Made by a program: the position numbers and the translations under genes. This document shows positions 1-8,350 of a stretch of DNA of 40,137 bases, in pieces. Position 1 is the stretch's first letter. Every line of letters begins with the position of its first letter. Source of the stretch: Gammaproteobacteria bacterium (GTDB lineage Bacteria; Pseudomonadota; Gammaproteobacteria; Pseudomonadales; Pseudohongiellaceae); NCBI GenBank assembly GCA_030831125.1, contig JAURLQ010000122.1, positions 1-40,137 of the forward strand, written 5' to 3'. The notes beneath the pieces are model-generated. The model worked only from the letters and a program-made list of their open reading frames with translations. It ran no database searches and was not told the DNA's origin.

Positions 1-1
1 C

Positions 2-2203
2 ATCAACCAGCTGGTGGATGTGGAAGCAGTTGAGGTACTGCGCGGGCCGCAGGGCACTCTGTTCGGCAAAAACTCTGCGTCTGGCGCCCTGCTGATTCGC
101 ACCATCAAACCATCTGAAGAAACCAATGGCTTTGTGGATCTAACTTTAGGCAACCTTTCTCTGGTCAATTTCAGTGCAGCGGGCAGTTACCGGCTGGGTG
201 AGGAACTCACCTCGCGCTCCACCGTATTCACCAGCTTCAGAGATGGTTTTGTTGATATTTCCGGCGGCGGATCGCTAAACGACCGTGAACGCTGGGGACT
301 GCGCCAGCAGTTTCTGTTTGAAGGAGGCGATGATCTCACCGTGCGCGCTATCATTGATTACTCGCACATCGATGAGGCTTGCTGTGCAGCACTCACGCTC
401 AAGGACAGCCTGTTCGCTTCCGACCGCCGCAACGGCTCTGTAGCCATTCCCGGCACCGATGCCATCCTGCAGCAGCTGGGCGGCACCGTATACCGCAGCG
501 GCAGCTTTGACGATTACCGTCTGAGCCTCAATTCCGTACCCTCCTCCCAGTCCACCGACAGCGGCATATCGCTGCAGGTGGAGAAGCCGATCGGCAACCT
601 CGACTTTGTATCGATAAGCGCCTGGCGCAGCTTTGACACACAGGATTTCATCGACGCCGACTTTTCCAATGTGGACCTGGCCGAGCGCAATTATGGCGCT
701 GACCAGCGCATGATTAGCCAGGAATTCCGACTGTCCACCGACCAGGAGCAACGTGCTCGCTTCTTGGGTGGGCTGTTCTTTTACCGACAGGATATTGAGA
801 GTAATGACTCTCTCGTCCTGGGTAACGAGTTGCCGCGCTACGTCTTGGCAGCGGCGCCCAATACTCTGGGCAAACTGGTCGCGGCTCAGCCGCTGATCCC
901 CTTCATAAACCAGGCTTGGGGTACGCAGTTCTCCAACAGTTTTGCGCCGGTAGTCATGTCCGGTAACCGTATCCACGATAGGAGTGACCAGCAGCATGAG
1001 GCCATTGCCCTATTCGGCCGGATGGATTTCGATCTGACGGATCGCCTGGAACTAAACGTGGGGCTGCGCTACACCGACGAAAGTAAGACCATGACCAGCC
1101 GCTTTGCAGAATCCGTCTCTACGCCTGGCGCTTCGGCGCTGGACGTGCAGGCGGTAGGCACTGCCCTTGCCATTGCTGAAGCACAGTACAAGCGATTTGT
1201 GGGAGCGCCTGCCGGCGACGGCAGCGGGGTTACTTATAACAGTATGCTTGCAGGCATCAACCCGGCGCCCTTTGTGCCGGCGCTCAGCGTACTATTCCAG
1301 CCGGGCTGGGCCACATGCTCTGTCACTGCCCGCTTCTGCCCGCGGCCCGATATCGACGCGAGTCTTGATGACCAGCGCGTTACAGGGAGTATCGGGCTGT
1401 CGTTCCGCCCAGCTGACGCTACGCTTTTTTATGCATCATTCGGTACTGGTTATAAATCCGGTGGTACCAACACCGATCGCATCGGTCTGGGCTTTGATAC
1501 CGTGTTCAACGCCGAGGACACCACCAACCTGGAAGTGGGCCTGAAGCACGATTTTTCGTCTTCGCTGCGTCTCAATCTTGCCGTCTATGACATGGAAGTG
1601 GACAACCTGCAGACAAACACCTTCACCGGTACTGCCTTCAACCTGCAAAATGCAGGGAAGGTGGATGTGACCGGGGTTGAGTCAGAACTGTGGTGGTCGC
1701 CTTTGGAAGGCCTCGATTTACGCCTGTCCTATGCCTACACCGACGCTACCTTCAATGATTTCGAAAAGGGCAACTGCCAGATTGCCAACATCTTCCATAC
1801 CGGCGACCAGGCCGAAACTGCGCAGCTGCAGAGCAAGGGTTATTGCAACCGCAATGGTGACCGCGTGGGTAATGTGCCCGACCACTTTACCTCACTGAAT
1901 GTCAGCCGGCAGTTCCACGCCGGCAATAACGACCTGCAGGTAGCCGTCGAGTACGTGTATTACTCGGATGCCATCATGCACAGCAACAACGATCCGTTTG
2001 CCGCTCAGGATGCGCAGCGCATACTCAACCTCAACGCCACATTGCGAACGCCTGGCGGCTATGAGCTGCTGATATGGGGCCGTAACCTGGCAGACGAAAG
2101 CTGGTACGGCACGGTATTCGATACCCCGCTACAGGATGGCAAGCTGAGCGCCTATCCGCGCGAGCCTCGCACCTATGGCTTGAGCCTGCGTCGGCGGTTC
2201 TAG
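2..2203 (+). CDS. TonB-dependent outer membrane receptor (5' truncated by window)
   Basis: This is the C-terminal part of a TonB-dependent receptor, an outer-membrane beta-barrel that takes up a ligand (siderophore, vitamin or glycan) using energy from TonB-ExbBD. The open frame runs in from the left edge, so the true start lies outside the window. The first residues show the end of the plug domain with the typical VEVLRGPQGTLFGKNSASG stretch. About 650 residues of barrel with alternating aromatic strands follow. The protein ends in LSLRRRF, a terminal Phe being the usual outer-membrane insertion signal. The frame can be read from base 2; the GTG at 14 lies inside the plug and is not a real start. 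The TonB box and signal peptide are not visible, and the substrate cannot be named. A hairpin terminator follows. Confidence 0.93.
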   Translation: MNQLVDVEAVEVLRGPQGTLFGKNSASGALLIRTIKPSEETNGFVDLTLGNLSLVNFSAAGSYRLGEELTSRSTVFTSFRDGFVDISGGGSLNDRERWGLRQQFLFEGGDDLTVRAIIDYSHIDEACCAALTLKDSLFASDRRNGSVAIPGTDAILQQLGGTVYRSGSFDDYRLSLNSVPSSQSTDSGISLQVEKPIGNLDFVSISAWRSFDTQDFIDADFSNVDLAERNYGADQRMISQEFRLSTDQEQRARFLGGLFFYRQDIESNDSLVLGNELPRYVLAAAPNTLGKLVAAQPLIPFINQAWGTQFSNSFAPVVMSGNRIHDRSDQQHEAIALFGRMDFDLTDRLELNVGLRYTDESKTMTSRFAESVSTPGASALDVQAVGTALAIAEAQYKRFVGAPAGDGSGVTYNSMLAGINPAPFVPALSVLFQPGWATCSVTARFCPRPDIDASLDDQRVTGSIGLSFRPADATLFYASFGTGYKSGGTNTDRIGLGFDTVFNAEDTTNLEVGLKHDFSSSLRLNLAVYDMEVDNLQTNTFTGTAFNLQNAGKVDVTGVESELWWSPLEGLDLRLSYAYTDATFNDFEKGNCQIANIFHTGDQAETAQLQSKGYCNRNGDRVGNVPDHFTSLNVSRQFHAGNNDLQVAVEYVYYSDAIMHSNNDPFAAQDAQRILNLNATLRTPGGYELLIWGRNLADESWYGTVFDTPLQDGKLSAYPREPRTYGLSLRRRF

Positions 2204-2238
2204 GCATTGCTAGAAAAGTTCATTCTGCTGGTCAAGAG

Positions 2239-2262
2239 CGCCTCCTTGAGAGGCGTTTTTTT
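2239..2262 (+). terminator. Rho-independent terminator of the TonB receptor
   Basis: A 6-bp stem CGCCTC/GAGGCG with a 5-base loop is followed directly by seven T. It lies 36 bases after the receptor stop codon. Confidence 0.85.
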
Positions 2263-2396
2263 GTATGAACTTGCAAAACGCCATGCGACTGACCAATGCT
2301 TGATGCAAGCAGTGCAACCAGGAGATGACCAATAAGGCTTTGGTCGGATTAACACCAGCAGCTTATGAAAAATAGAGCGGGATATAGGCTAATTCG

Positions 2397-2480
2397 ACTG
2401 GCCTGCTTGATCCGCATCAACGCCCCAGATGCTGCTTTTTTTAAAACCGCCTCTCACGAGCCTGGCGTGATCCTGTGACA
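2397..2480. repeat. 84-bp imperfect direct repeat, copy 1
   Basis: This copy aligns without gaps to 4157-4240, at an offset of exactly 1760 bases; by hand count 63 of 84 positions match. Conservation is blocky: the first 16 bases are identical, then 13 variable bases, then 27 identical bases (containing seven T then AAAACCGCC), then a variable part, and 8 identical bases at the end. Similarity fades after that, although a CACCCCCT motif recurs about 45 bases downstream of both. This copy lies just beyond the stop of the IS3-type transposase remnant. It may be the flank or end of an old mobile element. Confidence 0.8.
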
Positions 2481-2535
2481 TTCACCTTGAGCCACTGGGG
2501 ACCCCGGGGGCCTCGATTGGGGGCACCCCCTGAGA

Positions 2536-2823
2536 TTATGTAAGCCATTCAAGCCGCCAGACATTAGAATAGTCGCCACTGGACAACCAGTAGACAACCA
2601 CGGCCGGCGAAAACTGATCTAGTTCTTCGGCTAGGTACAGCCAGCCTTTATGCGTTCTGATGTAGGTGAATTCGGTCACCCATACCTTGTTCGGCGCATC
2701 CACTTCAAACTCGCGATTAAGGGTAATAGCCGCAACCGCCGACAAATCTCCACCCGTGAACCCCCGGTAGCGCTTGTAGCCACGGTCAACACCCGCAATT
2801 TGCTGAATTAGCTGGGGGAGACC
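2536..2823 (-). pseudogene. IS3-family transposase (OrfB) remnant
   Basis: The minus strand encodes a fragment of the rve/DDE integrase core of IS3-family OrfB. The readable part includes DRGYKRYRGF, then LNREFEVDAPNKVWVTEFTY, then IRTHKGWLYLAEELDQFSPA. It covers only the start of the catalytic core, with the first Asp position already changed: the family normally has VWVTDITYI and this copy has VWVTEFTYI. The expected later Asp and Glu of the DDE triad are absent, because the frame stops after VWRLEWLT. There is no OrfA and no upstream half. A TTG at 2745 could serve as a start, but the homologous frame continues to about 2823. This is a dead insertion sequence next to the channel gene and the direct repeats. 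Confidence 0.75.
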
Positions 2824-2847
2824 ACATAAGACCTAATGAGGCACCGC

Positions 2848-3822
2848 TCACGGTGTACTAGATTCGTCCGGGTGTGGCACCACCGTGTGATCATGCTCCA
2901 ATTGTCGCGACCTGTGCTCCTGTAGCGCTTTGGCAAAAATTGCATCTGCATGCTCTCGCGTAAGGTTGAACTCGTCGCGCATTCTATTAATGACGTCTTT
3001 TTCCTCCGAAGAAACAGTACCATCTTCCAGCGCTCGCAGGATCGCCGCCTCAAAGATGGCTCTCTTGCGTGCCATTTGTGATGAAAAGGAGTTTGCGACG
3101 ATACCAGTCAATAAAGCGACGGTACACACACCGAGCAAGGCTGTAGCTACACCTATAATTTTACCTAGCAAAGTAACAGGTGATACATCGCCATAACCGA
3201 CTGTAGTCAGCGTAATTATCCCCCACCACATGGCTTGTGGTATGGATGAAAACTTGTCCGGCTGGGCACTGGACTCTGCAAAATAGGCAAGTGTGGAACA
3301 GAGAAAAAGCGCAATACTGAAAATATAGATGGCTGATATAAAGGACTTTCTCTCATCATATATAGCCGACCACAGGTCTTGCAAAGCAGAGTTGTAATGG
3401 CTGATCTTTAATATTCTTAGGACTCTGACTAAGCGCAAGATCCTGAGATCCAGGCCCGGAACAAGGAATGAAAAGTAGAATGGCAATATGGCAACCAAGT
3501 CGATCAATCCATAGAAGCTAAGGATATAGCGTAGTCGGCTGCGCGCCGGCGACGCTCCGGGCAGCTTGACGGGGGATGTCCACAACCGCAGTAGGTATTC
3601 CAGAGAGAACAGTGCCACACAAAACTGCTCAAATCGGTGAAAATATGAGCCGTATGCCACCGCCAAAGGTTCTACGGATTCCATGACGGTCGCAACGAGT
3701 GCAGTCAAAATTACGAAAATCAGAAAAATGTCTACAGCTCGACTGGCTCGATCATTTCCCAATCCCGGCTCCATCAGCTCGAATACCCTGAACTGTATTC
3801 TTTGCAATTTAGTCTTGCTCAT
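2848..3822 (-). CDS. Voltage-gated-type potassium channel, 6 TM
   Basis: The product is a six-helix inner-membrane ion channel of the Kv/KvAP type that conducts K+. Helices S1-S3 occupy roughly residues 30-120. An S4 voltage sensor with regularly spaced arginines (LRILRLVRVLRILK) is at about 126-139. The pore helix leads to the K+ selectivity filter TVGYGD at 207-212, followed by S6. A soluble tail of about 70 residues ends the protein. I chose the ATG at 3822 (MSKTKLQ, 324 residues) because AGGAA lies about 10 bases upstream; a GTG at 3861 would add 13 residues with no clear ribosome site. The gene sits alone between a dead transposase and a repeat copy, which suggests acquisition by transfer. 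Confidence 0.9.
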   Translation of the reverse strand: MSKTKLQRIQFRVFELMEPGLGNDRASRAVDIFLIFVILTALVATVMESVEPLAVAYGSYFHRFEQFCVALFSLEYLLRLWTSPVKLPGASPARSRLRYILSFYGLIDLVAILPFYFSFLVPGLDLRILRLVRVLRILKISHYNSALQDLWSAIYDERKSFISAIYIFSIALFLCSTLAYFAESSAQPDKFSSIPQAMWWGIITLTTVGYGDVSPVTLLGKIIGVATALLGVCTVALLTGIVANSFSSQMARKRAIFEAAILRALEDGTVSSEEKDVINRMRDEFNLTREHADAIFAKALQEHRSRQLEHDHTVVPHPDESSTP

Positions 3823-3913
3823 CAAGAGTGTTTCCTGGAAACAGACATCAGATATATCCACTAGATCCCTGTGCGAAGACTAATGAGCTGGAGGAATATA
3901 TTGCGATAGCTAT

Positions 3914-3942
3914 AGATAAAGAGATTAGAGTGCGTTTCACAA
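3914..3942 (-). promoter_or_regulatory. Candidate sigma-70 promoter of the channel gene
   Basis: On the minus strand TTGTGA (3942-3937) and TTATCT (3919-3914) are separated by 17 bases, within an AT-rich stretch about 90 bases upstream of the chosen ATG. The match to consensus is partial, so this is a suggestion only. Confidence 0.3.
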
Positions 3943-4577
3943 ACTATTCTTAAAATGTTTCGTACTCTATAACATAAAGAATTGCAGAATTCATGTAACT
4001 AATTGTTGATTAATGCAAAATTATTTTACCGGAATTGTGACGTTGGTTCAGCTGCAGGTTTGTAATCACCCAGCACTTTCTGCACAGGTCAGGCCGCTAA
4101 TGCATATGCCTCAGCGGGCATCTTTATCCCTAAGCGTAGCCAACCAAGAAATGCCTACTGGCCTGCTTGATCTAGAGAAAGTGCTCAGATGCTGCTTTTT
4201 TTAAAACCGCCTTTTACGAATGTACGCAGGTACTGTGACAACGACTGCAACAACTACCCCGCCCCGGCCCCCTAAGCAAAGCCACCCCCTAAGCCATTAC
4301 AGAATCCATTACAGAAATGGTTGGCATGGCAGTTGTAAGTGCCTGAAAGATAGCCCGAAAACACTGGTGAAATAGGTTGACTGTATCCCTTCACCCGCTC
4401 CAGTTATCAGTTGCCAAAAAACCGTTTACAAGCAACCCTTTCAATAGTACACAAGCCCCTGCCTCCATGGCCATGGTTATGTATGACCTGCTTGTGGTCC
4501 TTTATGCACTTGTCGCGGGCAGGTGAATGTAGGGCTTTGAAACCGGCATACCCAAAAAATGGTGCGCAAGAAGCAAA
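3943..4577. other. Non-coding stretch with repeat copy 2 and short duplications
   Basis: No convincing gene is seen here; the short open frames at 4013 and 4411 have no ribosome site and no family resemblance. The stretch holds repeat copy 2 (4157-4240). It also has a tandem-like pair of CCCCCTAAGC-type motifs near 4269 and 4285, and a duplicated CCATTACAGAA near 4294-4320. The left part is AT-rich and the right part is mixed. Confidence 0.5.
4157..4240. repeat. 84-bp imperfect direct repeat, copy 2
   Basis: This is the partner of 2397-2480, in the same orientation and without gaps. The two copies enclose the transposase remnant and the channel gene. No transposase remnant is seen next to this copy. 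Confidence 0.8.
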
Positions 4578-4607
4578 CAAAAAAAGGCCGGCGTTGAAGC
4601 CGGCCTT
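4578..4607 (-). terminator. Rho-independent terminator of the EF-hand gene
   Basis: Read on the minus strand, a 9-bp stem AAGGCCGGC/GCCGGCCTT with a 6-base loop is followed by a run of T. It lies about 35 bases after the EF-hand gene stop. Confidence 0.85.
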
Positions 4608-4639
4608 ACCCAGGATGGGTTCAGAGGGAACTGGTTTGA

Positions 4640-5392
4640 TCAGGCATTATCGCCCTGGGCAACTTGCTGGACACAGGCACGAATGACGCGTCTTACATTC
4701 AGTTCTGTTTCGTGATGTGCCTCAATTTCTTCAAGCGTAATAAAGCCGTTACCGTCTGTATCAAGTCTGGCAAACAGGCCATGTGCCCGTATTTCGAGTG
4801 CAGCACTCAGTTCAGCCAGGCTCAGGTACCCGTCGACGTTGGTATCGACATTCTCGAAGCGGTCTTGAATGGCTTCATTGGCCGGGGGATCGTAATCGGC
4901 AATGGTTTTCCTTACACAGGCAAGCACTGCTTCCCTGTCTATTTCCGGGCGCTCGGGACGCTCGGGACGCTCAGGACGTTCAGGTCTTTGTGGGCGTGCC
5001 GGCCTGTCTGGACGCTCCGGACGATCAGGCCGTTCAGCACGACGCGGTCTCTCACTTTCATCAATACTGATGAGGCCGTCTTCGTCCTGATCCAGTCTTG
5101 CAAAATGATCGTCCAGTGTTTGCAGGCGGGCATCAACAAATTCGTCTTCGCTTATCTGGCCGTCACCATCGCTATCTGCATTTTCTATCATCCTTTCATG
5201 ATCAGGACCCCGGGCAAGAGCTCGTCCCGGTCCTCTGCGGTGCATACCGGCCTGCGGCCCTCGGCCACCTTCCATTCTGCCCTGCCCTTGACGTTGAAAG
5301 CCGGTGGTTTCATCCTGTGCCTGTGCAGCGGGCAGTATCAGTGCCGTGCAAAGGGCACTTATCCCGATGATTACTGTTTTGTTCAATTTCAT
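4640..5392 (-). CDS. Secreted EF-hand calcium-binding protein with Arg-Pro linker
   Basis: A 250-residue exported protein likely to bind Ca2+ in the periplasm or outside the cell. A signal peptide is visible (MKLNKTVIIGISALCTALIL followed by PAAQAQ). Four canonical 12-residue EF loops are present at about 73-84 (DSDGDGQISEDE), 101-112 (DQDEDGLISIDE), 183-194 (DTNVDGYLSLAE) and 211-222 (DTDGNGFITLEE), each ending in Glu. The two loop pairs are separated by a low-complexity linker (about 115-150) of repeated RPE/RPD units, encoded by 9-bp-like tandem DNA repeats. The start at 5392 has GAGAGGAG upstream. The gene has its own terminator and stands alone. Its partner or process is unknown; the last third contains two Cys. 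Confidence 0.85.
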   Translation of the reverse strand: MKLNKTVIIGISALCTALILPAAQAQDETTGFQRQGQGRMEGGRGPQAGMHRRGPGRALARGPDHERMIENADSDGDGQISEDEFVDARLQTLDDHFARLDQDEDGLISIDESERPRRAERPDRPERPDRPARPQRPERPERPERPERPEIDREAVLACVRKTIADYDPPANEAIQDRFENVDTNVDGYLSLAELSAALEIRAHGLFARLDTDGNGFITLEEIEAHHETELNVRRVIRACVQQVAQGDNA

Positions 5393-5682
5393 TGACAGAC
5401 TCCTCTCTCAGGTTTTTATAACTGGTTCTGCGTGAGAAAACCGGCCGGTTGTTTCACTTGCTGACTAATAACGACCTCTGCAAGGAAAGGTTTACATCGA
5501 TAATGCATCCAGTGTGAAACAGTTCTCAAAACCATCAGGACCATGAATCAACAATGTCCGGGTTTCCGGAATCCAGCATCATATGCAGTGCTCATTGCTG
5601 ATTACTACCAAACACCAGAATCCATTGGTTCTTATCCTGCAGACAACAAGCTAGAATCCGGACTTTTACAGCAGGTGCGCCA

Positions 5683-6486
5683 GTGAATCAGCCCGATCCG
5701 AGACAGTTGCAGAGAATCCGGTATCTCCAGGAAATGGGGATTGTTTCCTGGTATCCGCGGTCCCGGCTCCCGGGCGCCCTGCCATCTGAAGTGGTCGATT
5801 GGCATTTTGAAAAGCAGCAGAACAAAGCTGCCAGGTCCGGACAGGCAGATAAAGCTGCGCCTGCGGCAGGGCGCCCCGGGGAAACCCGACTGGCAAACGC
5901 AACAGAAAAGATGCGCTCAGTCAGACATGTGCTTTCAGATGAAGCAGTAAAAACATCTCCTTTGCCACAATCCCTTGCACCACAAAAGGCTGCAGCAGCA
6001 ATGGTCACAGAGGGAGCCAGTCCGGATGTCGCCCTGCACTTCCGAATGCAGTTTTACGCGATAGATGAAAGTCTCGGGTTCATTTGTCATCAACATGCAC
6101 GTGCAGCTGCAGATCTGGGCAGGCGGGAACAGATTCTGCTCGACAATATATTGCTGTGGTTGGGTAAAACCCGTGATCCGGAGGCCGTTTCCCGGTCATT
6201 CAGATGGCCCATACCCGGAATAAACCAGGCAGATACTGCGCTGGCAGGCAGCAGTCTGCTGGCATTCCTGCAGCAAACTGCAAGTGAAAAGCCGTTTGCC
6301 ACTCTGGTGTTCATGGGGGAAACCATTCTTGATGCATTGCAGACAGAATTGTCCGGAAATAATGCATCGTGGAATTTGATAGTGACACCAGGCCTGACAG
6401 AAATGCTCAACCTGCCATCCCTGAAGCGAGAAACCTGGCAGAAGCTTGTTCCTCTGAAGTCGGTGATTGATACAGGCAAGCGTTGA
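5683..6486 (+). CDS. holD: HolD-like protein (DNA polymerase III psi subunit candidate)
   Basis: A 267-residue protein that I assign tentatively to the psi subunit of the DNA polymerase III clamp loader. In E. coli psi links the clamp loader to chi and SSB. The N-terminus (QRIRYLQEMGIVSWYPRSRL then PGALPSE) resembles the chi-binding N-terminus of E. coli HolD in spacing and in the LxxMGIxxW and RxPGAL positions. The C-terminus (WNLIVTPGLTEMLNLPSLKR then ETWQKL) resembles the end of HolD. Between them lies a long Ala/Pro-rich, poorly conserved insert, making the protein about twice the length of E. coli psi (137 residues). The gene directly abuts rimI, the same order as holD-rimI in E. coli. 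The start is GTG with AGGT about 8 bases upstream. Confidence 0.6.
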   Translation: MNQPDPRQLQRIRYLQEMGIVSWYPRSRLPGALPSEVVDWHFEKQQNKAARSGQADKAAPAAGRPGETRLANATEKMRSVRHVLSDEAVKTSPLPQSLAPQKAAAAMVTEGASPDVALHFRMQFYAIDESLGFICHQHARAAADLGRREQILLDNILLWLGKTRDPEAVSRSFRWPIPGINQADTALAGSSLLAFLQQTASEKPFATLVFMGETILDALQTELSGNNASWNLIVTPGLTEMLNLPSLKRETWQKLVPLKSVIDTGKR

Positions 6487-6966
6487 ATGTCTGACGTGCA
6501 ACAGGTGATTTCCAGGAAGCTGCAGGAAAGTGATGCAGAAGACCTGCTGGCATTCTTGCCGGATGTACTGTCAGGGAGCTGGACCCGAAGCAGTCTGTTG
6601 GCTTCAACATGGCAGCAGCGTGTGCTTGTTTGCGATCAAACGCCAGACTCAGTTGCAGGTTATGCAGAATTCTACTTTGTAACAGACGAATGCCATCTGC
6701 TGAACATTGCCATTAGACCCTGCAACCAGCGCAGCGGATTCGGCACACGGTTGTTGCAGTTTGTTCTGGAAGAAGCCTCAGAAGCAGGGTGTACGCGTTG
6801 TCTGCTGGAAGTACGCGCGTCGAACGCTGCAGCAATTGCATTCTATGAAAAGGCAGGATTTGTTCGCGCAGGTTCCAGGAAGGACTATTACCCGGCGCAA
6901 GTGGAGCCTTCAAAAAGTACTGCGGCCCGGGAAGACGCGTTGCTTTATTCCTTGTCCTTCTGCTGA
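6487..6966 (+). CDS. rimI: Ribosomal protein S18 alanine N-acetyltransferase RimI
   Basis: A 159-residue GNAT-family acetyltransferase; RimI acetylates the N-terminal alanine of ribosomal protein S18 using acetyl-CoA. The acetyl-CoA binding loop (QRSGFGTRLL) is at about 81-90. The motif LLEVRASNAAAIAFYEKAGF (about 106-125) carries the equivalents of the catalytic Glu and Tyr of E. coli RimI (E108, Y120 here). RKDYYPA and EDALLYSL near the end are typical of the family. The ATG follows the holD-like stop codon with no gap, so the two are very likely cotranscribed. The last 22 bases overlap the convergent small membrane protein gene. Confidence 0.9.
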   Translation: MSDVQQVISRKLQESDAEDLLAFLPDVLSGSWTRSSLLASTWQQRVLVCDQTPDSVAGYAEFYFVTDECHLLNIAIRPCNQRSGFGTRLLQFVLEEASEAGCTRCLLEVRASNAAAIAFYEKAGFVRAGSRKDYYPAQVEPSKSTAAREDALLYSLSFC

Positions 6967-7196
6967 TTTTTGTGGTTTTCTGAAGGTCCGTGGATAAGTC
7001 TGCTGACCAGTTTCATGCCAAGCACAGCCAATGCAGCCAACAGTACTATTGCAGCAAAGAACAGTATTGTGCCCAGCATAAGGCTGCCGAGTTCCGCCCA
7101 TTCGAGATCAAAATATCCGGCGACGGCATAGATCGATGCCAGCCCAACCAGTATGCCCGAGACTACAGCACGATTTTTCCTGTTGAACTTTTTCAC
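6945..7196 (-). CDS. Small two-helix membrane protein
   Basis: An 83-residue protein with two hydrophobic segments (about 11-28 and 36-62) and a charged C-terminus rich in Lys, Gln and Asn. No family is recognised. Its GTG start overlaps the hisC stop codon (GTGA), which suggests translational coupling to hisC. The 3' end overlaps rimI by 22 bases on the other strand. Confidence 0.65.
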   Translation of the reverse strand: MKKFNRKNRAVVSGILVGLASIYAVAGYFDLEWAELGSLMLGTILFFAAIVLLAALAVLGMKLVSRLIHGPSENHKNQQKDKE

Positions 7197-8350
7197 GATT
7201 TCCCTGGTGCTGCTATCAGTCCCTTGAGGGAATGGAGCAGCCGGTCATTTTCCTCTGCTGTGCCGATGGTGATCCGCAATCTGTCCTGCAACTCGGGGAC
7301 ATTGAAGAACCGGACAAGTATTCCGGCAGTCTTGAGGGCAAGATACAGGCTTTCGGCACTTTGTTCTGCCGGTACCCGGGCCAGCAGGAAATTGCTCTGG
7401 CTTGTGGGTATTTCGAAGCCCATTGTCACAAGTGCCTCACGGACCCGGGTGCGCTCATTGCGGACTTTTTGCCATGTTGCCGCTGCATAAGCCTGGTCTT
7501 CTATGGCTGCCTTTGCAAGTGTCTGGGCAATAAGATCGGTATTGTAGCTGTCCTTGGTCTTGTATTGCATAGGGTCCACAAGAGAGCGTGAGCCCAATCC
7601 ATAAGCCATGCGCAAGCCGGCAAGCGAATAGCCCTTGCTGAAAGTCCGCAGGATCATCACGTTTTCATAGGCTGCTATCAGCGGTAGCGTACTGTAGGAA
7701 AGTGAAGGATCCACAAAATCCACATAGGCTTCATCAATGACCAGCACACCTTTGAATTTTGCAGCCAGGGCGCCAAGTGTTTCGACATTGACCAGTGTGC
7801 CAGAAGGCGCATGGGGGTTTACCACAAAACACAACTTGATGCCGTCTGCATTCATCCGCTCGGCAAAATCAACGGGCAGTGACCAGTCGGCTTGCAGGGG
7901 ATAGTTCACCATTGTGCAGCCATGTGCGTTGGCCAGCACTTCATAAAGGGAATAACTCGGTGATGCGGTTGCTATTTTCTCGTCGGGCGCAACGAAAGTT
8001 GCGAGTAGCAGGCGTAGCAGCTCATCTCCGCCATTGGTCACAATTATGCCGGAAGCTTCAATGTCATGCAGATCGGCCAGTGCCTGTCGTAGCGGCAGAG
8101 CTGTCGGTGGTGGATAACGACGCAGATTCTCGATATGTATGCCGCGCAACGCTTCCCCTACTGCAGGAGTGGGAGGGTAGGGATTCTCGTTGGTATTGAG
8201 TTTTATGATGTCAGGCCGTTCAGGTTGTTCGCCAGACACATAGCCCTTCATGTTGCGGATGTTGTCACGTTCGTAATTCAAATGAGCACCGTTGTTGTTA
8301 TTGGTTGCCTGCAGGAGGCAGATACGTGTCAAGCCGATTGAGCCAGCCAT
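7193..8350 (-). CDS. hisC: Histidinol-phosphate aminotransferase
   Basis: A PLP-dependent class I/II aminotransferase that converts imidazole acetol phosphate to histidinol phosphate in histidine synthesis. Visible motifs are KLNTNENPYPP near the start, VNPHAPSG, VIDEAYVDF with the PLP Asp, and RTFSKGYSLAGLRMAYG with the PLP lysine. The start is uncertain. ATG at 8350 has a good AGAGGTGG site and gives 385 residues, but overlaps the upstream gene by 53 bases. TTG at 8281 (LNYERDNIRNMKGY) gives 362 residues, the usual family length, but has a poor ribosome site. The extra N-terminal residues include an NNNN run and look unconserved. The gene sits between a lysozyme-like gene and a small membrane protein, not in a his operon. 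Confidence 0.88.
   Translation of the reverse strand: MAGSIGLTRICLLQATNNNNGAHLNYERDNIRNMKGYVSGEQPERPDIIKLNTNENPYPPTPAVGEALRGIHIENLRRYPPPTALPLRQALADLHDIEASGIIVTNGGDELLRLLLATFVAPDEKIATASPSYSLYEVLANAHGCTMVNYPLQADWSLPVDFAERMNADGIKLCFVVNPHAPSGTLVNVETLGALAAKFKGVLVIDEAYVDFVDPSLSYSTLPLIAAYENVMILRTFSKGYSLAGLRMAYGLGSRSLVDPMQYKTKDSYNTDLIAQTLAKAAIEDQAYAAATWQKVRNERTRVREALVTMGFEIPTSQSNFLLARVPAEQSAESLYLALKTAGILVRFFNVPELQDRLRITIGTAEENDRLLHSLKGLIAAPGKS

Noticed and set aside
2397-4240. Integron attC sites flanking a cassette
   Set aside because: No GTTRRRY core or paired R/L boxes could be seen in the 84-bp repeats.
4411-4686. 91-residue plus-strand open frame upstream of the EF-hand gene end
   Set aside because: It spans the minus-strand terminator and overlaps the EF-hand gene end; its composition is not protein-like.
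4940-5060. Possible CRISPR-like short repeats
   Set aside because: The repeats are 9-bp coding units of an RPE/RPD linker, with no spacers.
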